This document shows, piece by piece, positions 19,874-35,978 of a stretch of DNA of 64,000 nt (positions are counted from its first letter, which is position 1; every line of letters begins with the position of its first letter). Location of the stretch: NCBI GenBank assembly GCA_030704615.1, contig CM060733.1, forward strand, positions 28,148,001-28,212,000, read 5' to 3'. Origin of the DNA: Takakia lepidozioides (lineage: Eukaryota; Streptophyta; Takakiopsida; Takakiales; Takakiaceae). A program made the position numbers and the translations under genes. Under the pieces are notes generated by a model. That model had not been told where the DNA came from. It saw nothing but the letters and a program-made list of their open reading frames with translations, and did not search any database.

Positions 19874-21734
19874 TGAGAAAGGCTGTACATTCATCTATCT
19901 GATGTACCTCAAGATTTTCAACAACAACAAACGCTAGAATCACTCGAATTGACTCCATCCGTGCAACATGGGAGAAGGTTTCATTGTAATCAATACATTC
20001 AATTTGCGAAAACCCCTTTGCAACCAAACGCGCTTTGTACCTTGCTACAGAACCATTTGCATTGTACTTAATCTTGAAAATCCATTTGCAGCCAACAGAC
20101 TGCCGTCCAGATGGAAGTTGAACAAGACTCCAAGTCTTATTATCCTGAAGAGACTTAAACTCAGATGCCATAGCTTCCTTCCAGTGTGAAGAGTTCCCAC
20201 TCCTCATTGCATCTGACACACTTTGAGGTTCATCACTGTCAACGAAATAGGCAGAAGATACCTTTGAGGGTTTTTCAATCATAGTACATTGTACCTCCTC
20301 CATTTGAACCTCAACTATCTCTTCAACAATCTTCTCTTCCATGTTATCTTCATGAGTCAGAGCCAAGTTCTTTTTTTTCACGGTCCAAACTTGGAACTAC
20401 TTTTCTTGATGAAAGTTCCTAGACTCATTGAATATCACATCATGACTGATGATCATATACTTGCTCTCAGGGTTATACAACTTATACCCTTTGTTTTCCT
20501 TTCAATAACCAATGAAGATACACTTGATTGCTTTTGCATCCAATTTCTTCCTTATTTTTTTTGGAACATGGACAAATGCAACACACCCAAAGACGCGCAA
20601 ATGATCAACTGAAGGTTTTTCAAACCTCTTCAGGTATCTTTGTAGAGATTGCCTTAGTAGGAAGTCGATTCTGGAGGTATGCTGCAGTCGCCACTGGTTC
20701 TGCCCAGAAACGGTGATCCAACCTCATGTGTTGCAACACACACCTAACACTCTCAACAAGTGTTCGATTCTTCATCTCTGCAACTCCATTCTGTTCTGGC
20801 GTATATGGTGTGTTGATTGTTTTACAATACTATTCTCTCTGCAAAATTGGTTAAAGTTCTTTGAGATGTACTCACCACCACCATCACACCGAAGAGATTT
20901 GATATTTTCTCCAGTTTGATTCTCCACCAAAGCTTTGAATGCTTTGAACCTATCAAGAACTCCAAACTTGTTTTGCATCGTGTAGAGAAATATTTTCCTG
21001 GGAAAATCATCAATGAAGGTCAAGAAATACTTTGTACCTCCGCAAGATTCAGTTGACATAGGACCGCATAGATCTGTATGAACCAGCTCAAGAACCTTAT
21101 TTGTTCGAGAACCTCCATCTTTTGGAAATGAGTTGCGATGGTGTTTACCGTACACACATCCGTCACAAAAACTCAAGATCCGATCTCCTGTAAGATCTAT
21201 GCCATTAACCAGATTGTTAACTGACATGCATGCCAAACTTTGCATTGAAACATGTCCAAGTCTCTGATGCCAGAGGTCACTCTACTTGAGCGTAGTAGTA
21301 CACTCCGCATGTAAAGCCTGGACAACCCCCACTAGCTTGTACAATCTTGCATCTTTCACTGCCTCAGCTATCATTTCACTGTCAAACTTCACCCAACAAT
21401 GATTGATAGAAAATTCAACCGTAAGACCTTGCTCAGTTAGCTGACTAACTGACAATAGGTTCTTTGTCAATCCAGGAACAAAGAGAACTCCCCCGATCTC
21501 CTTCGACACTCCAGATGATAATTGAAACACAACAGTATCTTTTCCATGGATATCAAGACTAGTACTGCTGTCTCTAAAATACACTTTGTGTCCCACAGAG
21601 AGTTCTCTGAAGGTTGAGAATGCTTCATTCTGGAACGTTATGTGCTGAGATGCCCCTGAATCAATGAACCATGCATCTCTGCAACTCGTAGAGATTGACA
21701 AAGCTACAACAAAAAATTCAGTCCTTTCAGCCAA
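19874..21734 (-). pseudogene. copia protease, integrase and N-terminal RT
   Basis: Right to left: the frame 21734-21282 has the protease site FIDSGASQH and then LLSVSQL. The frame 21245-20772 has the GAG-pre-integrase zinc region (CDGCVYGKHHR) and integrase core (HTDLCGPM, FIDDFPRK, RCDGGGEY). About 20,771-20,382 holds the integrase tail (FGCVAFVHVPKK). The frame 20381-19809 starts the RT (WKEAMASEFKSL, KWIFKIKYNANGSVARYKARLVAKGF, AFLNG), cut at 19,874 by the gypsy insertion. The remainder is at 7030-7696. Frame changes between pieces and the missing gag show decay. Confidence 0.92.
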
Positions 21735-21857
21735 TGCTGAAACCTCATTTTGTTTTTTTTGTTTTTCTCATCGTCTAGCTTTTTCTTGAAGCAGTCACGT
21801 GCATATAAGTGACCATCTAACTTCTCCATTCGGATATGATCAGCAGAAGGTGCCATG
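21735..21857 (-). pseudogene. copia gag remnant
   Basis: From an ATG at about 21,857 the minus strand reads MAPSADHIRMEKLDG, a typical copia Gag start. Within about 20 residues it passes into the basic linker normally found just before the protease. Most of gag, including the zinc knuckle, is therefore deleted internally. Confidence 0.65.
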
Positions 21858-21959
21858 ATACTAGTTTGATGTTTTGCCAACTATAAAACACCCTCAAACT
21901 TTCAGATCTAACTCCAAGCACTCAAGCTTTCAGATCTGACATCAAGTACTCAACTCCAA

Positions 21960-21971
21960 GCTCTAATACCA
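21960..21971 (-). promoter_or_regulatory. copia primer-binding site (tRNA-iMet type)
   Basis: The minus strand reads TGGTATTAGAGC directly after the LTR end CCAACA. It differs at one base from the usual plant copia site TGGTATCAGAGC. Confidence 0.9.
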
Positions 21972-22327
21972 TGTTGGAATTCGACAGAGAGTAGAGGTAA
22001 AAAATGAACTGATTACTGAGAACTCTCCACCCAACCATAGGACCACAACAAGCTGTGTGTCCACCCTCTGAGCTCTCCATATTTATACTCAAAGTCTAAT
22101 CCAGAAATAGTTGAGATAACTATAGCATAACTCCATGCTTTTACTTAAGTTATCTCCACATGCTATTCTGGTACAATGAACTGAAGCTAACTTTAGCTAT
22201 CTTTTAGTTAACTGAGGCTTATTTCTATTGTTAACTGTGACTTGTCAGCATTGCTATTATCGAAGCGTGACTTGTCATCACAGTAACTCTAGGTAGTAGT
22301 AACTTGGTCAGGAGTTGATTTCCAACA
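21972..22327 (-). repeat. copia 5' LTR
   Basis: The 356-bp partner of 6648-7018, with TGTTGG...CCAACA ends and an adjacent primer-binding site on its inner side. Confidence 0.95.
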
Positions 22328-22389
22328 AAAAAAAATAGTTATTTTCATAAAGTCCTTTATGACTAAATTCTTTTGAAATAACAAAACTT

Positions 22390-22836
22390 TTTTCATTAGA
22401 CGCATTCATTCACCATAAATGCAGGAGAGCCATGCAACAACAATGAAAACAAATGCAACCATTGCCTGAGAATGACATGCACAAGCAGCCTTCTCCGCCC
22501 TAAATTTCTATGTTGAATTCTGCAAGTTAGCTCGTTGGTGTAAGAGAGCCGGATTTCGAGCTCCAGATTACCTATGATGGAAGGATTTTTGTCGTTGAAT
22601 GTCACCGCAACATATTTACTGACGTTAGCCTCTAGCTCCCAAACGGGTCATGGCAGCAAGGTCAAAAAATGAATATTGCCGACCACATAGCCCGCATTGG
22701 CATTGTCCTCTTCTTCTTTGCATCTGTTTATTGTTCTAAGGTAGACTCCCGCCCGCAATTTAGATTTTAGTCTAGTGCTGATTGTAGCTAGGCCCTTCAA
22801 ATCATCCTTAAGGTCCTCATTATGATCAAATATCAA
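22390..22836 (-). pseudogene. unrecognised coding relic
   Basis: Two minus-strand pieces, 22836-22648 and 22605-22396, lie in one frame and are separated by a single TGA at 22648-22650. Together they give about 140 residues of protein-like composition: STRLKSKLRAGVYLRTINRC, NANAGYVVGNIHFL, then PVWELEANVSKYVAVTF and IIGNLELEIRLSY. A nearby frame gives a hydrophobic segment that could be a membrane span. I do not recognise the family. It lies in the AT-rich sequence flanking copia and could be a captured gene fragment. Confidence 0.4.
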
Positions 22837-23030
22837 AAAAACATTTATGAATTGATATTATCACAATTTGAAAATCTTGGTTTTAACAGTCAATAATAGA
22901 CGGTCAAGATTGTCAGTTGAAGCAAATCAAATCCGATGGTTGAGGATTCGCCACATCCTCCTTTATGTACTCCTTTATCCGCCACCGTTGGTAAAATCTG
23001 TCACAAAACCATAACCTGGTCGAAATTGTT
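22837..23030. other. AT-rich spacer before LINE-C
   Basis: No coding or structural signal is seen. Confidence 0.5.
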
Positions 23031-26000
23031 ACTGAGCGAATACCTCACAAACAATCAACCCTCATTTCACATGGACCAATAGACGTGACCTCCCAAACCT
23101 CCAAATGGCTCGTTTAGATAGATTCTACTCATCCATTCACATTATACAGTGGATGACCTGTTTGTCTCAACAACCCATTCCCATGGGTTTTGACCACGCA
23201 GAGATTTTGGCAAGCATCAACATTCCTGTTCATCAGGTAAAGGAATATACAGGATGAACGCCTCCCTTTTTGCTATTCCCTCTTTCAAAAATGGTCTCCA
23301 GGAAGCATGGACCTTGGCCGGGACTGTATTCTCAAACCTTTTAGAGCGTTTTCAGGAAAAACTGAAAGCCGTGTCCAAGGCAAGTCAAGCCCTCAGCAAA
23401 GCCATTTCTGAGGCCAGAAAACAAAAAATAAAAGCTCTAACGAAATGCCTCAAGGTGTGCCGGATAAGAATGGAGAGTCCTCGCTGTGACGAGGCTACTT
23501 TCCATACTTACAGGGAGGCAAGGTTCAACATGGAATATTTCCAGAACCTCAATGATGATCAGAAGCTAAAGCTGCAGGCAGGTATCAATTGGTCCACTAA
23601 AGGCGAAAAGATGACAAAATATTTCTTTGGAAAAACCAGACAGAAGAGAGCAGCTCAAAACATTGCAGGCCTTTCTGACCCTGCGACAAGTCTCCTTGCA
23701 TCCTCTCTGGAGGCTATGACCACGGTGGCATTCAACCACTTCCAGTCACTCTTCCACAGCCAAAACCAGTCACTGAACACCTCTGAGATCCAAAGACAAT
23801 GCCTAGCTCAAACCCAACCTTGGTCTCTCCTACAATAGCTCAATCGCTTGAAGGACCATTTACAGACACAGAGCTAGAGGAAGCTCTCACAAAACTCCAA
23901 AATGGCAAATCACTGGGGATAGACGGTATCCCAGTGGAGTTCCACAAAACGTTGTGGCAGCACATATCCAAAGACTTCACTGAGATGGCCAACTTCATCT
24001 TTCAGCAACAACAAATGCCCTCGGCTATGATGCAGGGGGTAATAATTTTGCTGTTCAAGAAGGGAGACCGCACTAACATAGCCAATTACCGACCCATCAC
24101 ATTGCTTAACGTAGCCTACAAAATCATAGCCAAAGCCTTGGCAAGGAGGCTTCAGCCACTATAAGACCAGGGCAAACAGGCTTTAACAAAGGGAGATACA
24201 TACTAGATAACCTCCTACTGGCCCAAGAGATACCCCACTATGCCGCCAGAACTAACCAAGCGATATCACGTTTATTACTGGACTTTGAGAAAGCATTTGA
24301 CAGGGTTGAATGGTCTTTCCTTATGGGGGCACTCTGGAAAATAGGTCTACCTAAAAGCTTATACCAATGGGTCAAAATCATGATATCTGGATCCTCCAGT
24401 AGGGTGCTCTTCAATGGCCATCTTTCAAAACCAATTTCTCTTCTCAGATCGGTTCGCCAGGGTTGTCCATTGTCCCCTTTCCTGTTCCTTGTGGCAGTAG
24501 ACTACCTGGGTCATATGCTACAAGCTAATCGGGATATTACAGGGCTGAAGACAATAAACCACACTACCCGGCAGCCAACGCAGGTTAGGGAATCAATGTT
24601 CGTTGATGACACTTTCCTGGCACTCCAATCCAACCGAGCGAACCTCGACATTGCTGTCCACACCTTGGAAACCTTTTGTCAGGCATCAGGGTTCAAAGTC
24701 AATTGGGGCAAGACTTGTGCTCTGTTGGTAGGGGACACATCCAAGTCACTAATCGGAACCCAGCCAAGGTGGGGAACTGACAAGGGCTTAAGATGGTTGC
24801 AGCCAGGTCAGACGACAACCCTGCTAGGGTATACGTTTGGTATCAATCTCACAGACCAGCAACGCTTTGAACCCATAATAGCAAACCTCAAATCCAAGTT
24901 ATCCCACGGGGGATGGATCATACCACCTCTCTATCACTGGCAGGGCAATAGTAACAAACCAGATCCTATCAGCTGGGCTATGGTTCTTCTCGGCCTTGTG
25001 GAGACCTGCCTCGTCATATATCAAAGAGGCTACCACACTCTTGAGAAACTTCATACGGGGGGCAAACAACCATACTGAAAAGAAACGACCGCAAGTATCT
25101 TGGAAGCAAATCTGCATGCCAAAGAAAAAAGGGGGGTTGGGAATCATTGACATGGATAAACAGATTACAGCCCTTTTAGCAAAATGGATCCCTAGATTCC
25201 TGGGGCCAGAGGGAGGGTGGTGGAAGTTCCTTGTGGCAGATCATATGGCAGAAGCCACCCCCCTGAAGGCAGCAAGATGGAAACCATCATTTCGTTGGAT
25301 TGTCAATGGCTTTAAGCACAAACACACGGGATCCCCCTTGTGGAACTCTATCTGGCAAGCCTGGACCCGTCTGAGACCATTCTTAGCAAAAAAAGAGCCA
25401 ACCACCTATGATGAAACTCTTAGACAATCCCTCTTCCTGAATAGCAATGTCACCTCGTCAACCCAGAAACAGCAAGCAAAGAAATGGTCAGCCTGAGACT
25501 TTGGATGCATCTCAAAAGTTGCAGATATCTAGAAACAAGGAGGCTTCCTGTCCAAACAAGATGCCTCAAACATAGTGGGCAAAGTAAGATCTAACCATGG
25601 ATTCGATGCCATCCTTCAGGCCATTCCTCCTGCATGGATAGATATACTGGAACAGGGACCTTCGCAACCATGGAAGGTTACTCTTTTCATATAGACACTG
25701 TCACAATGACCTTATCAATTCAAGATACCTCCATTGCAACCTTCCCCCACAGAGCCCATACTCCTGTGTCCATCTGCTGCTGGTCATCACCAGCAAAAGA
25801 GATTAACCCTCTGCCACCCCTTAACCGGCCGCTGTATGCTTGGCTTTCCACCCAGCGCTTTGTTTGGATACTCGGGAGACCTCTTCGAGAGTTGGACCTG
25901 GACCCCAAAGAATGGTCTTGGAAAATAGCCAAAGCGCCAGAGCCCTTCTTTTCCTACACCACCAAAAAAGGATACCAAGCACTCTCCTTGTCAGACCCAC

Positions 26001-27225
26001 TATTAGACAAATGGAATGGAAAATGGAGACACCTAAACTTTGACAGGGAGAGCAGGGACACTATATGGAGAATCATTTGGAAGAAAAGCATGCTTGTTAA
26101 GCTATCGGCATTCTTGTGGCAAATAGCTAATAGGGTTTTGAAGGTGGGAGAATGGCTGGGATTCGATGATGCCCTCCACTGCAAATGTTGCTCGTTAGGA
26201 ATACTGGAATCGCAGGAGCGTCGTCTCTTGCATTGCGGGGCACCAGCGGTCATCTGGCCACACATTAAATCCTTCTATCGTTCCTGGGATGCCCAGCCAT
26301 TAGGGTCAATTTCCCTCCTGCTGAACTACGACTTAACTACCAAACAAAAAGCTAGCGGCTGCCCAGTTCTGGATACCCTCAGGACAGCCACTCTTTGGCA
26401 CATTTGGTGAGCTCGGTGTAAAAGAACCCTCAATGGAACGACATGCTCCATTTCTACTCTCCTCGCTGCCATTTACTATGATCTGCTGATAGAAGCAAGA
26501 AAAGCATGGATCAAGCTCTGTGCAGATTCTAAAAGAAACCCACGAAATGTAGGTAATTTGCACCACACCTTCGCAGCTACCTGGGCACATCAAGGAATCA
26601 TCTGCACCAGCTCCGCATCAGATCGCTGCGATTGGAACGACCAACCTCCGGCAAGTTGGTGCAATCTCAATTCACCAGTCCACAGCGTCGCCAGAGTATG
26701 ACAGGGACGTAAACTGGAAACATGTCAATGACGCCACCAGGCCATCCAGGCTCCACTTTCGTTGATGATTGAGCATACTGAGAAAGCACTAGAGTTGATA
26801 ACGCAGAAATCGTATAGTGCAGGAGCCCTAGGCTCAAGGCTACAGCTAGCCATATATTGTCTTTATGAGAAATCTTTGCTCGGTTTACAATGAGCAGCTA
26901 GATTTGCTATTACTCCGCAGGGAGTTGGCAGGTTCTTGATATCACTGACATCGGTGTGTGTGCCTCATGGCGTAATCGAGGGTTTAACATGCTGGGTGTG
27001 TGCAGGCAAGAATCAAATTGTATGTGTCTTGCAACTTTGACAAGAATCAGGAAACAGCTGCAACAGTCTCTCAAAAACCTGGAGACAACTTGAAAGCCAA
27101 AGAACCTTTCCCAACACAAACTAATGTGACAACTTGTAATCATCCAGAGCTCTAAATATCACTCTTTCCCTCTAATAACTCTAATAAAATTTCAACCCAT
27201 GGCGCTGAACCCTGTTTCTGTGAAT
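23031..27225 (+). mobile_element. L1-type LINE, 5'-truncated (LINE-C)
   Basis: The element begins with the last part of an endonuclease domain (HFTWTNRRD, ARLDRFY near 23,070-23,120), followed by the full RT and C-terminal region of ORF2 in several frames. Its 3' end resembles LINE-A (CTCTAATAAAAT near 27,179) and finishes with a short (TA)n tail at about 27,226-27,240 rather than poly(A). It may be the ORF2 half of LINE-B, split by copia and AT-rich DNA, but the endonuclease N-terminus is missing from both sides. Confidence 0.8.
23060..26410 (+). pseudogene. LINE ORF2 (endonuclease end, RT, zinc finger), frameshifted
   Basis: Pieces at 23254-23838, 23799-24164, 24323-25078, 24996-25496 and 25634-26410 lie in shifting frames. 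Landmarks are AGINWSTKGEKMTKYFF (near 23,580), KSLGIDGIPVEF (near 23,910), LLFKKGDRTN, DFEKAFDRVEW (near 24,283), SVRQGCPLSPFLF (near 24,450), the catalytic FVDDTF (near 24,600), PKKKGGLGIID (near 25,120) and the zinc finger HCKCCSLGI to RRLLHC (near 26,180-26,235). In the zinc finger the usual EHCL is replaced by ERRL. Multiple stops and shifts make it inactive. Confidence 0.88.
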
Positions 27226-27240
27226 ATATATATATATATG

Positions 27241-30200
27241 TGACTCCTCTGTGCAGCAGGTACATGATGATCTGCCCTAGAAAAGGAGAGGTTTTGCATG
27301 GTGCCTGGGAATAGTTGGTTCACTCGGAGGAAGAGGACTTCAACTTGAAGAAACCAGCTCCTAGTTACAACCTGGTGGAAGTCTTGAGAGTACTGTGAGT
27401 GCACAGGAATCATTACAGCTCCTTTAGTGAGGGAGGATGGCTATCCAAATTTTGTGGACAAAGGAGGACTCCCCATCCATCTGGCTACCTCATACACAGG
27501 GTTCATCTGCTACTCAATTCTCCAGATGCTGAGCATTCATGCAATCAGCGTGCCTGCTGGACGATAACTCGGCCATGTCCAGCTTGAACATTGCTTTAGT
27601 TTGGAAATGCATGTACATGTAACTCACAGCCCTCTCTGCACGAGGCTCTCCACCTTAGAGAATCTGTGGAAGCTGAATTGCAATGTTCTGGTTGTAATGG
27701 TTTGCAGCTTCTGACTTCATCTGTCTCTGTGGGGTGTGAGAATATTTTGCCTTTTCGTTTTGGTCCTTGATCTTGGTGTAGCAGAATTGCAGGTGCTCAC
27801 ATACTGTCTTACTGCGTTAATATTCTGGTTGTAATAGATGGTTTGAAGCTTCTACTATGGGGTGTGACATCTTGGTCCTTGATCTTGTTAGTGACGCAGA
27901 ATTGCGGGTGCTCACATGCCACCTTACTGATTCAGTTTTGACAATCACAGCTCTCTCTACACGAGGCTCTCCACCTTAGAGAATCTGTGGAAGTTGAATT
28001 GCAATGTTCTGGTTGTAATAGATGGTTTGAAGAATGCACATTGTGTATTCTAAACTGTTTCAAGAATCACAGCAATCTGGAAATGGAAAAGGCACCTCAG
28101 CCCCCTGTTTTTTTGAAGACTTTGGTCAAGAGTAATCTGGCTGAGATGGCCAGCTCCTGGATGGTATTTCCTCAATTCCCTATCTTTCATAACTTTTTTT
28201 TTTCTGTTCTCATTGTTGCTTCTGCTTGTTCTGCGCCTTTTCCCGTTCTCTTTGTTCTACTTGTTGCGAATATCCTGCAGCACTAACCAAAGGTTATGGC
28301 TGGGAGCTGCTTTTTGCAGGTTATCCCTGCAGCATTTACCGCAGCTCATGGCAAAGAGATTGGGCAGGCTGCAAAACTGCAGGGCCTCAGTGGTAATGCG
28401 TGGCAGGTAGTAGTTGGCCGCCCTGGCGACTGTGTTTTGAAGGCACAATTCTGTGTCAGGATAAACTGTTGAGCTTAAAATGGATTGAAGCTTGATAGCT
28501 AGTGGTGATATCCTGAGATTCACTAATCTTAGAAAGGTAAAATACATCTACGAACTGCCCCAGAGGTGTGCTTGAAAGCCACTACCAGGATTGATATTGG
28601 TGACAGATCCATAGTTGGATTTCCGCAATGCGCCAGGGTGACTAGAGTGAATTGATCTGTTTTGGTTTGCCACCTGGGTCGACGGATTAGGGGTTGTGTG
28701 ACTGATGTGTTAATTTTCAGGCCTGTGTGGGCAGGTTGTAAAGGTTCCTTACACAGTGGGTTTCCTGTGAATCACGACTGGTGCTGAGTGTTTTGGTGCT
28801 TCCACTCTTCAGCAGCATAAGATAATTTGGAGTCAGTCTGAATTTCAGTGGAATGTTGTCTCTGTTTAATCATTTTGAATGTGGCAATGTGTAGGGACTT
28901 TGACAGCGCTGCAGTGCAAGATGGCCAACCACCGATTGCTGGATGCAGGTGGTAGAAAAGAAGGTCAGGAGATAACATGGGGTTTTGCATGGACCTCTCG
29001 ACCTGAGGACATTGGCCTGAGTAGCAGCTCATGACAATTGTAGTTAAAATTTGCGACCTTGAATTCATTCATGTTCAAGCTTAACATGGTGATGGTCTGG
29101 TTGTCAATGGATATTAAATTGGGAAGATCTTGCTTATCTGTCAGAGGATAGGACAGTTTTGCTAAAGGAAGGATTCCTTGAAATATTGGAGAACAACTTC
29201 TCAGAAATTCTTGGCAGTTTACATTTTGCAGCTGCCCCTCCTTCCCTCCTAAACTATTTTGCAATGTGATGAGCCTTATATTGCTGGCACAAAAATCATT
29301 TCAATAACACTCAGGTTGTAAATTGAATCATCAGAAGCAGAGCAAGTAGCTGCCTTTACTTGTACTCGAAAATTTTACCTGGCAAATATTGCCTTAGACC
29401 AATTGATAGAGCATATGGGCTCTCCTATGAGTACTTATATGATGATGAATGTCTCAAGCAACCTGTCTGAAGTCTCAATAAGTGCCTTTACCTTTCTTAT
29501 GACTAGCATGTCTCCAACTAACTTGTAACAGCCAGGAAGGGCCCCGGACCTCACTGAAACCCACTCGCATTACCTCTGTATTAGATGAGAGAAATAAATT
29601 TGCAGCTTTTCAGAAACACATGTACGTCTTCGACTTGTCAGTGCTGGGAAGGTTTTCGTGTGTGATGCAATCTGTGAAAGGGAGAACCTGAAGGAAAGCA
29701 CTCTGATCAATGTAGAGAAAAAATGGGATTCTACCTCTTTAGTCTTCTCTTACCATGGGTACTTTCAGTAGTCCTTAGTTCCTTCAAAATGCTGTTAAGT
29801 GTGAATAAAATTGATTTTCCCACAATTCAAAATTTACCTCTTGAAGGCGGAGTAGGATATTGTGTAGTTTTCACTGTTGGGAATCACATGCTCCTTTGGA
29901 GATGTATGAATACCACTATTTCTTCCACGTACACCAAATTTTCCCGTACAGGTGTATAGAGGGACAGGGTAAAATCTTTGATTTTACATTCTGCTCGATG
30001 AGGGAACATTTACAGGCCCCTTGTCATATATATATATACGTGGCCAAGCTCGCCGACCTCAAATTGTCCACCAAACTCTTCCAGGCTGCATGAGAACAGA
30101 ACCATTGAGCTCGCCATTGAGACTGTCAGCGGGAGCCCAAACATGATGCTGTCGTCCCCCTCAAGTGATCAACCTGCAGTTATTGATTTGGGGAGCAATC

Positions 30201-30780
30201 AGAGAAGTCAGCCTCGACCCTAACCAGCCTAAGGGAAAACTTTCGGGATCACAACTTCTCTAGGTCCACTTGTTACAACTAGTACATAAGCAACAACAAT
30301 ATTACGATGTTCATGGGAAGCATGACTGCAGAAAAAGTGTGTGGGGCATCATGGACACACACATTACATCACTGGAACTCGTAGAACAGGCCATGATTGA
30401 CTGCTGAGTCTCCCCTCCAAGACAGACACTAGGCAGTTTCCCCGACCGCTGCACATGATCGTAAAACAGGGAGAAAACAGGATGAACTTATCAAGAGACG
30501 CACTGAAAGCTACATACTGACAAGTCATGAATTCACACAAGGGCAATTCTGCTAGATGACGCTATCTTCCAGCTTACTTCGACGCTATCTTGCAGCTCAC
30601 CTAGAGCAGCGCATTGCGGCAGAGAGAAAAAGAGATAGACTCCACGGACTATGTGTGGGTGACAGTGCGAGGGTGAGAAGGTCCGCAAGCAATCTCATGT
30701 GCAGTATGTGAGAGAAGAGGTAATATGTGTGTGCGACAGTACCATGACAATCTCGGTGGAAGAAGAGAAGAAGCGAAGCG
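27241..30780. other. long spacer, no gene recognised
   Basis: A block with ACGAGGCTCTCCACCTTAGA and TGCAATGTTCTGGTTGTAAT occurs near 27,641-27,700 and again near 27,960-28,020. A partial copy lies near 27,825, so this is a degenerate local duplication. Near 27,420-27,570 one plus frame reads protein-like (VREDGYPNF, GGLPIHLATSYTGF), but without splice or homology support. The rest shows no coding signal. Confidence 0.5.
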
Positions 30781-30794
30781 CAGTCTCGTCTCCT

Positions 30795-31140
30795 GGAACG
30801 TTTCCGCAGGCCGCGCCGGGATCCGAGAACCCGGCGCAGTTCCGTTGATTTCAGCGGCGACGGCGACCGTGGCGGTCTTTATCACGAGAAAGAATTCTAT
30901 GTAGAATATTGTATCTTTAAAAGCATCTTCCCATTTCTATACGCAATCGCTTTCGATTGACTAAGTGTATGTGGATTTGAACACAGCACTTTGTAGAGCT
31001 GATCCCCGGGATGACGAGATTTTAGTGATGGATGTTGGAGATCAGTCATTCATCCACGGCACTAACGACGGCTGCCGTCACCGCTGCGACGAACGGATGT
31101 GCGCCGGGTTTTGGGATTCCGGCGCGGAACACCGTCCCGT
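30795..31140. repeat. imperfect GC-rich inverted repeat upstream of the GH9 gene
   Basis: The minus strand of about 30,890-30,800 and the plus strand of about 31,045-31,130 share GCGCCGGGTT-T-GGATCCGGCGCGG-like sequence and flanking GCCGTC/CCGCTG blocks. Both arms are CpG-rich and each can form a local hairpin. The spacer is about 155 bp. Conceptual translations of the arms are similar (AAEINGTAPGSRIPA and AATNGCAPGFGIPA). Confidence 0.65.
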
Positions 31141-31324
31141 GACTGCGCGGTTCTGACTTAATTTGTCATCTCTCTCTCCCCCCGAGATTGCGATGCTTCG
31201 TCTCTCCCCCCTACAAAATCCCTGACGCCACACATTCACGCACATTCACGATATCTGGTACATTTCTCACAGTCTTACGTACAGAAAATAGATATTGTCC
31301 TGAAGAAAGTGAGCTCTCTCGTGA

Positions 31325-34948
<3,624 letters not shown>

Positions 34949-35978
34949 TGCTTGAGCTGCCTGCACTGAGCTTGCACTCCTCGTCGATTTCTCGTCGATC
35001 GTTAGCATGTGGGTCGGCATCTCGGTCAGGAAACTAGAGATCTTGATTAAAGATCACATAATCTTTTAATTATTTTATAGTCCAGAACTGTTCATTTACA
35101 AATTAGGTGGAAGTTCTAGCTTACTTGAGAGCTAAATATTGTATTTGTATCTCCAAGACCACTGCATCAAGGTCACGGAGACCATTCACAAAATTTATTA
35201 TAAATTTGACATTCTTCCTGAACTCGATGTCCAAATATGTTCACAAGTGGCTAGAGTTTGTTTGTGTTTCTGACATACCATGATTGTCTGTTTTGCCTCT
35301 GGGAAATCGGATCCGAACAAGTGGATTGAGTAAGCACTAATTTCTCTCTCCAGTGGACTCTCCGAAAGTTGTTATCTAGACACTTCAGGACTATTGGTTA
35401 GTTGCATGGCCTTGTCTCTCTGAATTCGCAGGAACTTATTTCTTTCCACCTTTATCTCCAGAGCTCTCTCTGGAAGGTTCACACTTCACGCACAACCTCC
35501 GGGAAGTTAGTGGTAGATGGACAACTTGGAGGGTGCTCACCGCTTGCACTAGACTTGTACATCCCTCGCCACCTCTCACACCCAACCCATTTTCCCTCCC
35601 GCCACTGCCCGTGCCATCTGTTCGGGTATCTCCTTAAGATAGTTCAGTGCAAAGCTAAACACAGTCACCTTCTGGACAAGTTCCGAAGTCAAAAAACGAC
35701 GTGGGTCTTGTCACTTTATCAACACTCTGCTGAAGGATGTTGCCACGTAAATTTAGTATTATGCGAGGAGTGTAGGTTCAAAAGCCTTCGGGGAACGAAC
35801 AGCCCCATGGGTTGGTGTGGCAGGTGTCGAGTGTCGATGGGGATATCGTATGAATGAATGAATAAAATGCATATCCAACATAGTTTATCCATTCCGGATT
35901 AGATACAATAGAAACGAGCTTCGTCCAACTCCGTGGACGATCCCTACCTCGTTTCTCTCCTGAGTGGATGTGACAGCT
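34949..35978. other. spacer between GH9 and HDA14-like genes
   Basis: A plus ORF at 35402-35857 has no recognisable domain and is probably chance. AATAAAA at about 35,862 could serve as a polyadenylation signal. Nothing else is seen. Confidence 0.4.

Larger units (their letters stand above)
6648..22327 (-). mobile_element. Ty1/copia LTR retrotransposon, split by a nested gypsy element
   Basis: Two LTRs of 371 and 356 bp (6648-7018 and 21972-22327), both TGTTGG...CCAACA, differ by roughly 14 substitutions and one 15-bp indel by eye. A primer-binding site close to the tRNA-iMet consensus abuts the right LTR and a purine tract abuts the left one, so the element reads on the minus strand. Protease, integrase, RT and RNase H pieces follow in copia order. 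Most of gag is deleted. The RT is interrupted at 7700/19870 by the gypsy element. The flanks are A-runs on both sides, compatible with an AAAAA target duplication but not diagnostic. Confidence 0.95.

Noticed and set aside
35402-35857. A 151-aa ORF after the GH9 gene
   Set aside because: It shows no recognisable domain or conserved motif and lies in the spacer; chance is the simplest explanation.
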